Source: Amycolatopsis bullii (lineage in GTDB: Bacteria; Actinomycetota; Actinomycetes; Mycobacteriales; Pseudonocardiaceae). Taken from it: DNA of 64,000 nucleotides. Below are positions 37,080 to 46,178 of this stretch, one piece after another. The position numbers and the translations under genes were made by a program. The stretch's first letter is position 1, and each line of letters opens with the position of its first letter. The notes beneath the pieces are model-generated. The model was not told where the DNA came from. It made no database searches and saw only the letters and a list, made by a program, of their open reading frames with translations. The stretch is from the NCBI RefSeq assembly GCF_014654205.1, contig NZ_BNAW01000003.1, positions 248,001 through 312,000 on the forward strand, given 5' to 3'.

Positions 37080-37277
37080 ATGTCAGCCGATTCCATTCGG
37101 GACCTGTTCTCCGCTCAGGTCGAGCGGACGTTCGCCGGGTCGGACGAGCGGATGTACCGCACGGGCGACTTGGCTCGGGTCGGCAGGGACGGCGGCGAGT
37201 CCCTCCATGCGGCGCGACTCTCCACGGTCGCCGGTCCCGCGGCACTTGTCGACGCCACGCAGAGCACCGCGGCCTGA
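37080..37277 (+). pseudogene. Adenylation domain collapsed by internal deletion
   Basis: A 65-codon frame with a good AGGAG site. It starts [17 protein letters not shown], the usual opening of an adenylation domain (xLFxAQVxRTPD), then jumps straight to [20 protein letters not shown], the A7 motif ([10 protein letters not shown]). About 380 residues between have been lost without breaking the frame. The tail after RDGG is unrelated. No activity is expected. Confidence 0.65.
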
Positions 37278-37294
37278 GAGACAAAGAGAACGCG

Positions 37295-38839
37295 ATGACC
37301 GAACAGACCCGGCCGCTGACCGGCGCCGAATATCTTGAAAGTCTCCGCGACGGCCGCGAGATCTACCTCTATGGCGACCGAGTCAAGGACGTCACCGAAC
37401 ATCCGGCGTTCCGCAACCCGGCGCGCATGACGGCCCGGCTCTACGACGCACTGCACGACCCGGAGCATCGGGACGTGCTGACCACCGAAACCGACGCCGG
37501 CGGCCCCGGCGGCTACACGCACCGGTTTTTCACCACGCCGCACAGCGCGGCCGATCTGATCGCTGACCAACAGGCCATCGCCGCGTGGTCACGGCTGAGC
37601 TACGGCTGGATGGGCCGTGGTCCGGACTACAAGGCGTCGTTCCTCGGCACGCTCGGCGCGAACGCCGAGTTCTACAACCCGTTCGCCGACAATGCGAAGC
37701 GCTGGTACCGGGAGTCACAGGAGAAGGTCCTGTACTGGAACCACGCCTTCGTACATCCGCCGGTGGACCGGCACCGGCCGCCGGACGAGGTCGCCGATGT
37801 GTTCGTGCACGTCGAGCGGGAGACCGACAGCGGTCTGGTGGTGAGCGGAGCGAAGGTCGTCGCGACGAACTCCGCGCTCACGCATTACAACTTCATCGCC
37901 CACACCGGGTTGCCCATCAAAGACCGCAAGTTCGCCATTGTCGCCACCGTGCCGATGAACGCCCCTGGCCAAAAACTGATCTGCCGCCAGTCGTACGCCG
38001 CCTCGGCCGCGCTGACCGGCAGCCCGTTCGACTACCCGCTGTCCTCGCGGCTGGACGAGAACGACAGCGTGCTGGTGCTGGACAAGGTGCTGATCCCGTG
38101 GGAAAACGTGTTCATCTATGGCGATACTGCCAAGGTCGGCATGTTTACCGGGTATTCCGGGTTCAACGAGCGCGCCATGTTTCACGGTTGTACGCGGCTC
38201 GCGGTGAAACTGGAGTTCATCGCCGGTCTGCTGGCCAAGGCGCTGGACATCACCGGGGTCTCCGATTTCCGCGGGGTACAGACGCGACTAGGGGAAGTGC
38301 TCGCTTGGCGCAATCTGTTCTGGGGGCTGTCCGACGCCGCAGCGCGGAACCCGGTGCCGTGGCGGGGTGGCGCTGTCCTGCCCAACCCGGACTACGTCAT
38401 GGCTTACCGCTGGTTCTCCCAGATCGGCTACGCGAGGATCAGGGAGATCGTGTTGCAAGATGTCGCGAGCGGACTGATCTACCTCAACTCCAGCGCGCAG
38501 GACTTCCACAACGATGACATCCGGCCGTACCTTGACAAGTACCTGCGCGGATCGAACGGGGTCGACGCCGTCGAGCGGGTAAAGGTGATGAAACTGCTCT
38601 GGGACACGGTCGGCACCGAATTCGGCGGCAGGCACGAACTCTACGAACGCAACTATTCCGGCAACCACGAAAACACCAGGACCGAATTACTTCGTGGGCA
38701 ACTCGGCGATGGCAAGCTCGACGGCTATCGTGCGTTCGTCGACCGCTGTCTTGCCGAATATGACCTGAACGGCTGGCAGGTGCCGGACCTCGCATCGTTC
38801 CCCGACATCGGCGCGGCAGCCCGCGCCCTCCTTGGCTGA
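37295..38839 (+). CDS. FADH2-dependent aromatic 3-hydroxylase (HpaB/SgcC family)
   Basis: 514 residues of the 4-hydroxyphenylacetate 3-monooxygenase family. Visible family blocks are [73 protein letters not shown] and the C-terminal [17 protein letters not shown]. In C-1027 biosynthesis the homologue SgcC adds a second ring hydroxyl to a PCP-bound tyrosine-type acyl group. Here it would hydroxylate the mandeloyl ring next to the 4-OH, with reduced flavin from the reductase at 26874 (inference). The stop is followed by the flavin-monooxygenase gene after 34 bases. Confidence 0.92.
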   Translation: MTEQTRPLTGAEYLESLRDGREIYLYGDRVKDVTEHPAFRNPARMTARLYDALHDPEHRDVLTTETDAGGPGGYTHRFFTTPHSAADLIADQQAIAAWSRLSYGWMGRGPDYKASFLGTLGANAEFYNPFADNAKRWYRESQEKVLYWNHAFVHPPVDRHRPPDEVADVFVHVERETDSGLVVSGAKVVATNSALTHYNFIAHTGLPIKDRKFAIVATVPMNAPGQKLICRQSYAASAALTGSPFDYPLSSRLDENDSVLVLDKVLIPWENVFIYGDTAKVGMFTGYSGFNERAMFHGCTRLAVKLEFIAGLLAKALDITGVSDFRGVQTRLGEVLAWRNLFWGLSDAAARNPVPWRGGAVLPNPDYVMAYRWFSQIGYARIREIVLQDVASGLIYLNSSAQDFHNDDIRPYLDKYLRGSNGVDAVERVKVMKLLWDTVGTEFGGRHELYERNYSGNHENTRTELLRGQLGDGKLDGYRAFVDRCLAEYDLNGWQVPDLASFPDIGAAARALLG

Positions 38840-38873
38840 CGTGATCATGTTTCGATGAAAGGACGGTCAGCAC

Positions 38874-40112
38874 ATGACTGCCGCCATGGATACCTCGGCG
38901 AACGACTATCCGCTTCCACCAGAGCCGGGCCTGACCGAGCAAGAAGTCTTGGCCCGCGCCGAACGGATCGCCAAGACGCTCGTCGACCGCCAGCAAGAGA
39001 CGGAGGCCCGCGGGTTCTATGCGCTCGACACGCATGAACTGCTGCTCAAATCCGGCTTCTACCGGCTATTGGTGCCACGGCGATACGGCGGTTACGAATT
39101 CGGTATCGACACTCACATGCAGGTGGTTGCAAGGCTCGCGCGGGGGTGCGCGTCGACGGCGTGGATGTACACCTTTGGGGCGTCCCACGCCCATCTGATT
39201 GCTACCGTTTATGGCGAACAAGCGCAGGATGAGCTATTCGCGGGCGGTGACTTCATCTGCCCGGGAGTCATCGCGCCGGCCGGGTTCGCCGAGCCTGCCG
39301 AAGACGGCGGCTGGATCGTGGACGGCGTGTTCCGCTATGCCTCCGGCTCGCCCTACGCCACTCATTTCGTCGGCCAGACCTTCGTCGCGGGAGCGGAAGG
39401 AGAACCGCCCGAGCAGCTGATGTTCATCGTGCCGAGGGACCAGTGGCGGCGGCTGGACGACTGGGGTTCCCAGCTTGGCCTGAAAGGCAGTGGCTCGTAC
39501 AGCGTCAAAGTCGAGAAGGCGCATATCCCGGCGCACTACGCGCTGCCTGGTACGCATATGGGAATGATCTCCGTCGTTGGGGGAACGCCGGGGCTTCGGT
39601 TGCATCGCACCACCTTGTACGGCGGAAGCGTGGTGGCCCCGTTTACCTTCCAGCTCGGCGCGCTGGCCGTGGGCATGGCCACCGCGGCGCTGGATGTCTA
39701 CGCCGAGCTGACGCGGGAACGTCCGGTCACGTATCCGCCGTTCGGACCGCGTGCTGAGGACCCGGATTTTCAGCTCCGTTACGGCGAAGCGGCTGGACGC
39801 ATCGCGACGGCACGGGCGGCGATGACGGACATGCTAAGGCAATGGCATGAGACGGCCGAGCAGGGGAATGTCACACGTGAGGTGGAGCTCCGGATGTCGA
39901 TCATCAGCCGCGAGGTCGTACGGCAAGCGTGGAACGCGGTATCCGACATTCTGTTTCCCACCGCCGGGACCAGCGCCGTACGTGCGGGCGAACGGCTCGA
40001 GCGGATCTGGCGGGATATGTCGACCCTGCATACGCATGCCGGAGTGCACATCTATCTGGCCACCATCGCCCCCCGCGAACTCGCTCAATTGGAACTGGGC
40101 ATCGCGAGCTGA
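38874..40112 (+). CDS. Acyl-CoA-dehydrogenase-like flavin monooxygenase
   Basis: 412 residues with the acyl-CoA dehydrogenase fold in its group D monooxygenase version (HpaH/HsaA-like). Blocks: LLKSGFYRLLVPRRYGGYEF, VVARLARGCASTAWMYTFGA, WGSQLGLKGSGSYSVKVEKA and the C-terminal FPTAGTSAVRAGERLERIWR. It lacks the catalytic-base pattern I would expect of a true dehydrogenase, though this cannot be settled by eye. It would also need reduced flavin. It lies between the ring hydroxylase and the O-methyltransferase. A truncated paralogue is at 3474-3835. Start ATG 38874 follows AAAGGA; an ATG 12 bases later is possible. Confidence 0.82.
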   Translation: MTAAMDTSANDYPLPPEPGLTEQEVLARAERIAKTLVDRQQETEARGFYALDTHELLLKSGFYRLLVPRRYGGYEFGIDTHMQVVARLARGCASTAWMYTFGASHAHLIATVYGEQAQDELFAGGDFICPGVIAPAGFAEPAEDGGWIVDGVFRYASGSPYATHFVGQTFVAGAEGEPPEQLMFIVPRDQWRRLDDWGSQLGLKGSGSYSVKVEKAHIPAHYALPGTHMGMISVVGGTPGLRLHRTTLYGGSVVAPFTFQLGALAVGMATAALDVYAELTRERPVTYPPFGPRAEDPDFQLRYGEAAGRIATARAAMTDMLRQWHETAEQGNVTREVELRMSIISREVVRQAWNAVSDILFPTAGTSAVRAGERLERIWRDMSTLHTHAGVHIYLATIAPRELAQLELGIAS

Positions 40113-40150
40113 ATTCACCACACGTTATCGCCGAGATCAGGAGGAACCGG

Positions 40151-40837
40151 GTGCTCCGCAATTTGGTGCTGGACCACCGAATCCAGAAGTATGTGCGGGA
40201 TGTTTCCCTTCGCGAAGACGACATCGCGCGTGAGCTGCGGGCGGCCACCGTGCGGCTCTCGTTCGAGCACGGCATGTTGACTCCACCAGAGGAGGCGCAG
40301 TTGCTTGGCTTCCTCGTCCGGCTGACGGGGGCCACCACCGTCGTCGAGGTCGGGACGTTCACCGGGTATGGCACGCTGGCCATGGCCCGCGCCGTCCCCG
40401 CACATGGGCGCGTCATCACGTGCGACGTCAACGCGCAGTGGCCCGAGATCGGCCGCCCTTTCTGGGAACGGGCCGGGGTCGCCGACCGTATCCAGGTGGA
40501 AATCCGTCCCGCCGTCGAGACCTTGGACGCACTGCTTGCCGACGGTGCCGCCGGCACTGTGGACTTCGCGTTCATCGACTGTAATAAGGAAAGCTATTCC
40601 GACTACTTCGAACGATGCCTTGAATTACTCCGGCCGGGCGGATTGCTTGTGCTGGACAACGTGCTCTGGTCAGGCAAGGTGGCGCGCCCCGACATCAGTG
40701 ATGAAGAGACAGACTCACTCCGCGCGCTGAACGCCGCACTATGCGATGACGACCGGGTTGACCTGAGCATGCTGCCGGTCTTCGATGGTGTGACCCTAGC
40801 GTATAAGCGAGCCAACTATTCGCGCGCCGCAGCGTAG
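40151..40837 (+). CDS. Catechol-type O-methyltransferase (caffeoyl-CoA OMT family)
   Basis: 228 residues, class I SAM O-methyltransferase: VVEVGTFTGYGTLAMARAVP (SAM motif I), ITCDVNAQWPEIGRPFWERA, VDFAFIDCNKESYSDYFERC (metal-binding Asp) and LLVLDNVLWSGKVA. These cation-dependent enzymes methylate one hydroxyl of an ortho-diphenol. The catechol expected from the SgcC-like hydroxylase upstream is the obvious substrate (inference). GTG start at 40151 after AGGAGG. It is the last gene of the plus-strand block; IS3 fragments follow. Confidence 0.9.
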   Translation: MLRNLVLDHRIQKYVRDVSLREDDIARELRAATVRLSFEHGMLTPPEEAQLLGFLVRLTGATTVVEVGTFTGYGTLAMARAVPAHGRVITCDVNAQWPEIGRPFWERAGVADRIQVEIRPAVETLDALLADGAAGTVDFAFIDCNKESYSDYFERCLELLRPGGLLVLDNVLWSGKVARPDISDEETDSLRALNAALCDDDRVDLSMLPVFDGVTLAYKRANYSRAAA

Positions 40838-40929
40838 TCCACAGTAGTAGTCAAATTTGGTCAGGCACACCCCACGGCCCGCGCCGGATTTGTCGCCGAC
40901 GGAACCCGGCCCGGACTGACTCGGGAGGA

Positions 40930-41060
40930 GGCGGCGAGCTGCGCGAAGTCAAGAAGCGTAACCGGTTGCTGGAGCAGGAGAAGGTGATCCTGCAGCGCGC
41001 GGCGGCGTATCTGGCGCAGGGTAACCTGCCGGGAAAATGGTCTTCCCGCTCGTCCGTGAG
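40930..41060 (+). mobile_element. IS3-family OrfA fragment
   Basis: The + strand encodes REVKKRNRLLEQEKVILQRA, the leucine-zipper end of an IS3-family OrfA, and then runs into a stop. The 5' part is missing. Confidence 0.55.
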
Positions 41061-41119
41061 CTGGTGACGTGCGGGGTCCTTTGTTTCTGTGAGGGTCCCC
41101 CCGGACAGTGGACAGGTGA

Positions 41120-41270
41120 TCAAGCAGCTTTCGCTGCGCCTGTCAGGGACTGCTCGGAGCAAACAGGGCTGAGCATCCCGATAGCGGAGTGACGCCGATT
41201 ATTGTTGTATCGATCGATCCAATTGTCAACCGCGGCAACGAGTTCCGCCTTGGTGATGCGCCCCGGGTTC
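41120..41270 (-). mobile_element. IS3-family OrfB C-terminal fragment
   Basis: On the minus strand the last 50 residues of an IS3-type transposase are readable: AAVDNWIDRYNNNRRHSAIG followed by MLSP and a stop at 41120. The orientation is opposite to the IS3 pieces on both sides, so at least two IS3 elements were rearranged here. Confidence 0.65.
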
Positions 41271-41304
41271 TGTGCAGGCTCTGATCTCAGGGAGGATGCA
41301 GAGC

Positions 41305-41625
41305 ATGCCGGAACCGAAGAAGTTCAGCGACGAGCTGCGTGAGCGGGCGACCCGGATGGCGTTGGACGCGATCGCGGCCGAGGGTCAGCGGATGGCGGCG
41401 ATCCGCCGGGTCGCGGGCCAGCTGGACGTGCACCCGGAGGCGCTGCGGACGTGGGTCGAGCGGGCCGAGATCGACGCCGGCACGGCACCCGGCCGCACCA
41501 GCGATGATGCGGCACGGATCGCCGAGCTGGAACGCGAGGTGCGTGAGTTGCGGCGGCCAAATGAGGTCCTGAAGACGGCCTCGGCGTTTTTCGCCGCCGC
41601 GGAGCTCGACCGCAGGATCAAGTAG
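41305..41625 (+). mobile_element. IS3-family transposase OrfA
   Basis: 106 residues, complete OrfA: HTH region ELRERATRMALDAIAAEGQR, RRVAGQLDVHPEALRTWV and the zipper DDAARIAELEREVRELRR. ATG 41305 has GGAGG upstream. The OrfB that follows is broken, so the element is not autonomous. Confidence 0.85.
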
Positions 41626-41696
41626 CGTCTGACGATTCCACGCCTAGGCGGGTTGTCGAGGGGAAGAAGGTCGGGGTCGAGTCGATCTGCGCAGTC

Positions 41697-42240
41697 TTGA
41701 ACGATGCGGATGTGCGGATCGCCCCGAGAACCTTCTGGGCGGCCAAGAAGCGCACGCCGTCGAAACGTGCCGTGCGGGACGCCGAACTGCTCGCTGAGAT
41801 CGAGCGTGTGTTCCGCGAGAAATACGGTGTTTACGCAGCGCGGAAAGTGCATGCGCAACTCAACCGTGAGGGAATCCGCGTGGCTGGCTGCACGGTCGAG
41901 CGGCTGATGCGCCAGAAGGGCCTCCAGGGACTACGGCGAGGCAGGCGGCCCAGGACCACCATCGCTGCCGCCTCGCCTTCGCCGGCGGACCTGGTCGACC
42001 GCCGCTTCACTGCCGACCAGCCGAACCAGCTCTGGGTAGCGGACATGGGCCCGGCAACGAGCCGGACAAGACGTGACCGGACTTGTCCATCATTCCGACC
42101 GCGGAGTTCAATATCGAGCCATTCGTTATACCGAGCGTTTGGTGGAAGCGGCAGTGGTCGCCTCGGTCGGTTCGCGCGGAGATTCCTGCGATAACGCGAT
42201 GGCTGAGGAATTCAATTCGCTGTTCACGCACTCCAGCCCA
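41697..42240 (+). pseudogene. IS3-family transposase OrfB with internal deletion
   Basis: The N-terminal part is intact (LLAEIERVFREKYGVYAARK, then the RLMRQKGLQGLRRGRR basic region and NQLWVADMGPA just before the first catalytic Asp). It then jumps, with a frameshift near 42060, to HHSDRGVQYRAIRYTERL and GSRGDSCDNAMAEEFNSLFT, carrying the second Asp and the Glu. The central part of the DDE domain is lost. Confidence 0.85.
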
Positions 42241-42440
42241 GGTCGAAGCCGGCCACCAAGCGTCACGTTACGATCAACCCTTCGAGCCTGCCTTGGCTCG
42301 GTGACAGACAACGAGACCTGCACCAGACCCGGGGCGCATCTGTCCGGTTCCCAGGCGAGCTCGTGGGTGAGAGTCTCCTCGTGGACGGCACCCTGCTCGT
42401 CGGCCCAGCGGCGGCAGGCCATGATCCCCCTCGGTGTTAC

Positions 42441-42454
42441 TTACCAGACGGTAA
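42441..42454. promoter_or_regulatory. Operator-like dyad TTACC-AGAC-GGTAA
   Basis: Perfect 5-base arms around a 4-base centre, of a type often bound by TetR-family repressors. It lies 18 bases upstream of the truncated minus-strand ORF and 66 bases upstream of vanH. Confidence 0.4.
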
Positions 42455-42473
42455 CTTATCTTCGGTGTATCCA

Positions 42474-42519
42474 AAAGCGCATACGTGCCGGCAACGCCGT
42501 CTTCCCTTGACTGGTCGGC
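42474..42519 (+). promoter_or_regulatory. vanH upstream box shared with vanY (likely VanR promoter)
   Basis: The bases from AAAGCGC to the vanH ATG match those before vanY (46891-46937) almost base for base: shared AAAGCGC, TACG, CGGCAAC, CTTGACT and GGC just before ATG, with nearly the same spacing (46 and 47 bases). Two VanR-regulated genes with a shared box suggests a VanR-controlled promoter. No Shine-Dalgarno sequence is evident, so a very short leader is possible. Confidence 0.65.
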
Positions 42520-43500
42520 ATGAGCGAACCAGCACTCGGGATGACGATCTATGGGTGTGCACCCGATGAGGCCCTGCTGTTCCGGGAGATGGCGCCGCGC
42601 TTCGGGGTGACGCCGACCATTACGGACGCCGCCCTGTGCGAGGCCAACGTCGGGCTCGCCGCCGGCTGCCGATGTGTCAGCGTCGGCCACAAGACTCCGG
42701 TCGACGACCGGACTCTTCTGGCGCTCAGCCGGATCGGCGTCCGCTACCTCTCCACGAGGAGCGTCGGCTACGACCACGTCGATGTCGGCTACGCGCGCAG
42801 CGTCGGCATTTCCGTGGGGAACGTCGCCTATTCCCCGGACAGCGTGGCCGACTACACGCTCATGCTCATGTTGATGCTGTCGCGGGACGCCCAGTCCGTC
42901 ATCCGGCGGGCCGACGAGCACGACTACCGGTTGAACGACATGCGGGGAAAAGAACTGCGCGATCTGACCGTCGGCGTGATCGGTACCGGACGGATCGGCT
43001 CCGCCGTCGTCCGGCGGCTGCGCGGGTTCGGGTCCCGGGTGGTGGCGTACGACAGCCGGCCGCACGCGGACGTCGACTACCTGCCGCTCGAAGAACTGCT
43101 GCGGTCGAGCGACATCGTCACCCTCCACACGCCACTCGACGCCGGAACGCGTCACCTCCTGGACCGGGAGCGGCTCGAGCTGATGAAGCCCAGTGCGTTC
43201 GTCGTCAACACCGGGCGAGGGCCGCTTCTCGATACCGGAGCCCTGGTCGAGGCGCTGGAAACCGGTCGGCTGGGCGGGGCCGCACTCGATGTCCTCGAAG
43301 GAGAAGAAGGCGTCTTCTACGCCGACTGGCGGGGGCGGCCCGTCGAAAGCGAACTGCTGGTGCGGCTGCAGAAACTGCCGAACGTGCTCGTCAGTCCGCA
43401 CACCGCCTACTACACGGACCGCGCGCTGCGCGACACCGTCGAAAACTCCATCGTCAACTGCCTGAAATTCGAAAGCGGGGAACGGCATGGCCAAGGTTAG
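42520..43500 (+). CDS. vanH: D-lactate dehydrogenase VanH
   Basis: 326 residues of the D-2-hydroxyacid dehydrogenase family. NAD-binding GVIGTGRIGSAVVRRLRGFG, catalytic Arg in VVNTGRGPLLDTG, Glu in the following segment and His in VLVSPHTAYYTD. VanH reduces pyruvate to D-lactate for VanA. The vanHAX order with overlapping ends identifies it. The start ATG 42520 lies at the end of the VanR-type box. Confidence 0.95.
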   Translation: MSEPALGMTIYGCAPDEALLFREMAPRFGVTPTITDAALCEANVGLAAGCRCVSVGHKTPVDDRTLLALSRIGVRYLSTRSVGYDHVDVGYARSVGISVGNVAYSPDSVADYTLMLMLMLSRDAQSVIRRADEHDYRLNDMRGKELRDLTVGVIGTGRIGSAVVRRLRGFGSRVVAYDSRPHADVDYLPLEELLRSSDIVTLHTPLDAGTRHLLDRERLELMKPSAFVVNTGRGPLLDTGALVEALETGRLGGAALDVLEGEEGVFYADWRGRPVESELLVRLQKLPNVLVSPHTAYYTDRALRDTVENSIVNCLKFESGERHGQG

Positions 43501-44503
43501 GCTCGGGATCATCTTCGGGGGCGGTTCCGAAGAACACCCCGTCTCGGTCAAGTCCGCGCAAGAGGTCGCGAAACACCTCGACACCGGGAAGTACGCACCG
43601 ATCTGGGTCGGGATCACGAAGACCGGGGCCTGGAAGCTCTGTGACGGACCGGAAACGGGCTGGGAAGACGGGCGGACCGTCGTTCTGTCGCCGGACCGGA
43701 GCGTTCCCGGGCTGCTCGTCCTGGACGACGGGAAGTACGACACCATCGGCCTCGACCTGGTGCTGCCCGTGCTGCACGGCAAGCTCGGCGAGGACGGGGC
43801 GATTCAGGGCCTGCTCGAACTTTCCGGGATTCCCTACGCCGGCTGTGACGTCCAGAGTTCCGCCCTGTGCATGGACAAATCGCTCGCTTACGTCGTCGCC
43901 GCGAGCGCGGGGATCGCCACGCCGAAGTTCCGGACCGTCCGGCCCGGCGAGGACGTCGACGGGCTCGGCTACCCCGTCTTCGTAAAACCGGCCCGTTCCG
44001 GTTCGTCGTTCGGCGTCAGCAAGGTGACCGAGGAAGAAGAGCTGGCCGCGGCCATCGCGACCGCGGCGCAGTACGACTCGAAGGTGCTGATCGAGGAGGC
44101 CGTGGCCGGCAGCGAAGTCGGCTGCGCGATCCTGGGCAGCGGAGCAGACCTGTTCGCCGGTGAGGTGGACCGGGTCGCCCTCTCGCACGGCTTCTTCCGG
44201 ATCCACCAGGAAGAATCGCCCGAAAGCGGCTCCGAGAACTCGACGTTCATCGTGCCCGCCGACATCCCAGTCGAAACCCGCGCACGCGTGCAGGAGACGG
44301 CGAAGACCATCTACCGCGCGCTGGGGTGCGGGGGACTGGCCCGGGTGGACATGTTCCTCACCGACGACGGCACGGTGGTCCTCAACGAGGTCAACACCCT
44401 GCCCGGCCTGACGTCGTACAGCCGCTACCCGCGGATGATGGCGGCCGCCGGCGTGCCGCTCTCGGAGCTGATCGACCGGATCGTCGCCGGGACGGCCCGG
44501 TGA
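43487..44503 (+). CDS. vanA: D-alanine-D-lactate ligase VanA
   Basis: 338 residues, ATP-grasp ligase. GGGSEEHPVSVKSAQEVAKH, VLPVLHGKLGEDGAIQGLLE, the D-lactate-type CMDKSLAYVVAASAGIATP, FVKPARSGSSFGVSKV and DGTVVLNEVNTLPGLT. The product replaces D-Ala-D-Ala in cell-wall precursors and prevents glycopeptide binding. It overlaps vanH by 14 bases and vanX by 4. Confidence 0.96.
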   Translation: MAKVRLGIIFGGGSEEHPVSVKSAQEVAKHLDTGKYAPIWVGITKTGAWKLCDGPETGWEDGRTVVLSPDRSVPGLLVLDDGKYDTIGLDLVLPVLHGKLGEDGAIQGLLELSGIPYAGCDVQSSALCMDKSLAYVVAASAGIATPKFRTVRPGEDVDGLGYPVFVKPARSGSSFGVSKVTEEEELAAAIATAAQYDSKVLIEEAVAGSEVGCAILGSGADLFAGEVDRVALSHGFFRIHQEESPESGSENSTFIVPADIPVETRARVQETAKTIYRALGCGGLARVDMFLTDDGTVVLNEVNTLPGLTSYSRYPRMMAAAGVPLSELIDRIVAGTAR

Positions 44504-45108
44504 ACGACGACTTCGCCTTCGTGGACGAGCTGGTGCCCGGCATCCGCTGGGACGCCAAGTACGCCACCTGGGACAACTTCACCGGCAAGCCCGTGGACGG
44601 GTACCTCGCCAATCGCATCGTCGGCACGAAGACCTTGTGCGCCGCACTGGCGGAGGCGCAGGAGAAGGCCGCGTCCCTCGGCTTCGGCCTGCTGCTGTGG
44701 GACGGCTACCGGCCGCAACGCGCCGTGGACTGCTTCCTGCGCTGGGTGGACCAGCCGGAGGATGGCCGGACGAAGCTGTGGCACTACCCGAACATGGACC
44801 GGGCCGCGATGTTCGCCAAGGGGTACGTCGCGGCCAAGTCCGGGCACACCCGGGGAAGCACCGTCGATCTCACCCTCTACCACCTGGTCACCGGCGAACT
44901 GGCGGCCATGGGCGGTGGCCATGACCTGATGGATCCGATCTCGCACCACGACGCACGGGGGATTTCGCCTCTCGAAGCCGGGAACCGCCGCTGCCTCCGG
45001 TCCATCATGGAGGACTGCGGGTTCGCCGCGTACGAGCGCGAATGGTGGCACTACGGCTTGAAGGACGAGCCCTACCCGGACACGTACTTCGACTTCCCCA
45101 TCGCGTGA
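44500..45108 (+). CDS. vanX: D-Ala-D-Ala dipeptidase VanX
   Basis: 202 residues, the exact length of known VanX. Zinc ligands in SGHTRGSTVDLTL (His, Asp) and the Glu/His of YEREWWHYGLK; the R-containing LLWDGYRPQRAVD. VanX hydrolyses D-Ala-D-Ala so that the D-Ala-D-Lac made by VanA is used. GTG start at 44500 overlaps the vanA stop. The 3' end overlaps the opposing vanS by 37 bases. Confidence 0.96.
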   Translation: MNDDFAFVDELVPGIRWDAKYATWDNFTGKPVDGYLANRIVGTKTLCAALAEAQEKAASLGFGLLLWDGYRPQRAVDCFLRWVDQPEDGRTKLWHYPNMDRAAMFAKGYVAAKSGHTRGSTVDLTLYHLVTGELAAMGGGHDLMDPISHHDARGISPLEAGNRRCLRSIMEDCGFAAYEREWWHYGLKDEPYPDTYFDFPIA

Positions 45109-46178
45109 CCGGGCAGGCGGACGGTCACGCGGAGGCCGCCCGCCTGCCGCGGGGCGAGGGTGAGCGTCCCGTCGTGGGCGTGGGTGATGCTCTTGACGAT
45201 GGCCAGGCCGAGACCGACCCCGGCCTGGTCGCTGCGGAGGCGCTCGGTGCCGCGCTGGAACGGCTCGGCGAGGGTGGCGACCAAGGACGGCGCGAGCTGT
45301 TCGCCGGTGTTCTCGACGGTGAGCACCACGGCTCCCGGCTCGACACCGGTCGTCACCCGGACCGCGCCTCCCTCGGGCAGGTTGTGGACGATCGCGTTGT
45401 GCACCAGATTCGTCGTCAGCTGCAGCAGGAGCGCCGGTGAGCCGAGGGCGATCGCGGCCTCGCCGGACGTCTCGACGGTGACTCCCCGCTTCTCGGCGAG
45501 AAGCAGGAGCGTTTCGGCGGCTTCCTCCGCGACCAGGGACAGGTCGACGCGGTCGCGGCTGAAGGCCCGCTGCTCGGCGCGGCTGAGCAGCAGCAGGGCT
45601 TCGGTGAGCTCGATCGCGCGGGTGTTGACGACGCGGAGGCGTTCGTCTAGCTCGTCGGTGGTGCGCTCGGGATCGTTGCGGGCGACGTCGAGGAGGCTCT
45701 GCGTGATCGCGAGCGGGGTGCGCAGCTCGTGCGACGCGTTGGCGGCGAACCTCCGCTGCTCGGTGACGTGCGCTTCGAGCCGCGCGAGCATGGTGTCGAA
45801 GGCGTCGGCGAGTTCGCGGAACTCGTCGGTGCGGCCCGGCAGGCGGATGCGGTGGGAGAGCGAGCCGGTCGCGGCCACGCGCGTGGCGTCGGTGATGCGC
45901 GTCAGCGGGGCGAGCATCCGGCCGGCCAGGACCCAGCCGCCCAGCAGGCCGAACACCAGCAGGAAGACGATCACGACAACCATGAACGGGACGAACGCGC
46001 GCACCAGGCGCGAGCGGTTGATCCAGAAGTTGCCTTCGGTGATGATCCAGCCGTCGGGCAGGAAGTACAGGTAGAACGCCAGCACGGCGCCCATCAGCAG
46101 CAGGCCCGCGAGCATGACGAACCCGGCGTAGCTGAGGGTCAGCTTGAGCCGGGCGCTCAGCCCGGGTTCCCTATCCAC
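45072..46178 (-). CDS. vanS: Sensor histidine kinase VanS
   Basis: 368 residues from GTG 46178, which overlaps the vanR stop (the frame is open to 46214). Two membrane helices (LSYAGFVMLAGLLLMGAVLA and VPFMVVVIVFLLVFGLLGGW) flank a short outside loop of about 30 residues. Then HAMP, the phosphoacceptor His in FAANASHELRTPLAITQSLL, N box NLVHNAIVHNLPEGG and G box GVGLGLAIVKSI. The short sensor loop is the actinomycete VanS type. It senses glycopeptide and phosphorylates VanR. Confidence 0.93.
   Translation of the reverse strand: MDREPGLSARLKLTLSYAGFVMLAGLLLMGAVLAFYLYFLPDGWIITEGNFWINRSRLVRAFVPFMVVVIVFLLVFGLLGGWVLAGRMLAPLTRITDATRVAATGSLSHRIRLPGRTDEFRELADAFDTMLARLEAHVTEQRRFAANASHELRTPLAITQSLLDVARNDPERTTDELDERLRVVNTRAIELTEALLLLSRAEQRAFSRDRVDLSLVAEEAAETLLLLAEKRGVTVETSGEAAIALGSPALLLQLTTNLVHNAIVHNLPEGGAVRVTTGVEPGAVVLTVENTGEQLAPSLVATLAEPFQRGTERLRSDQAGVGLGLAIVKSITHAHDGTLTLAPRQAGGLRVTVRLPGHAMGKSKYVSG

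Larger units (their letters stand above)
42241..42519 (-). pseudogene. Broken gene start beside the IS3 remnant and the vanH promoter region
   Basis: On the minus strand an ATG at 42422 opens MACRRWADEQGAVHEETLTH and about 65 codons of plausible protein, which then run into the IS3 OrfB sequence. Its upstream region holds a perfect dyad, TTACC-AGAC-GGTAA, at 42441-42454. It looks like a gene truncated by the IS element. The family is not recognised. Confidence 0.35.
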
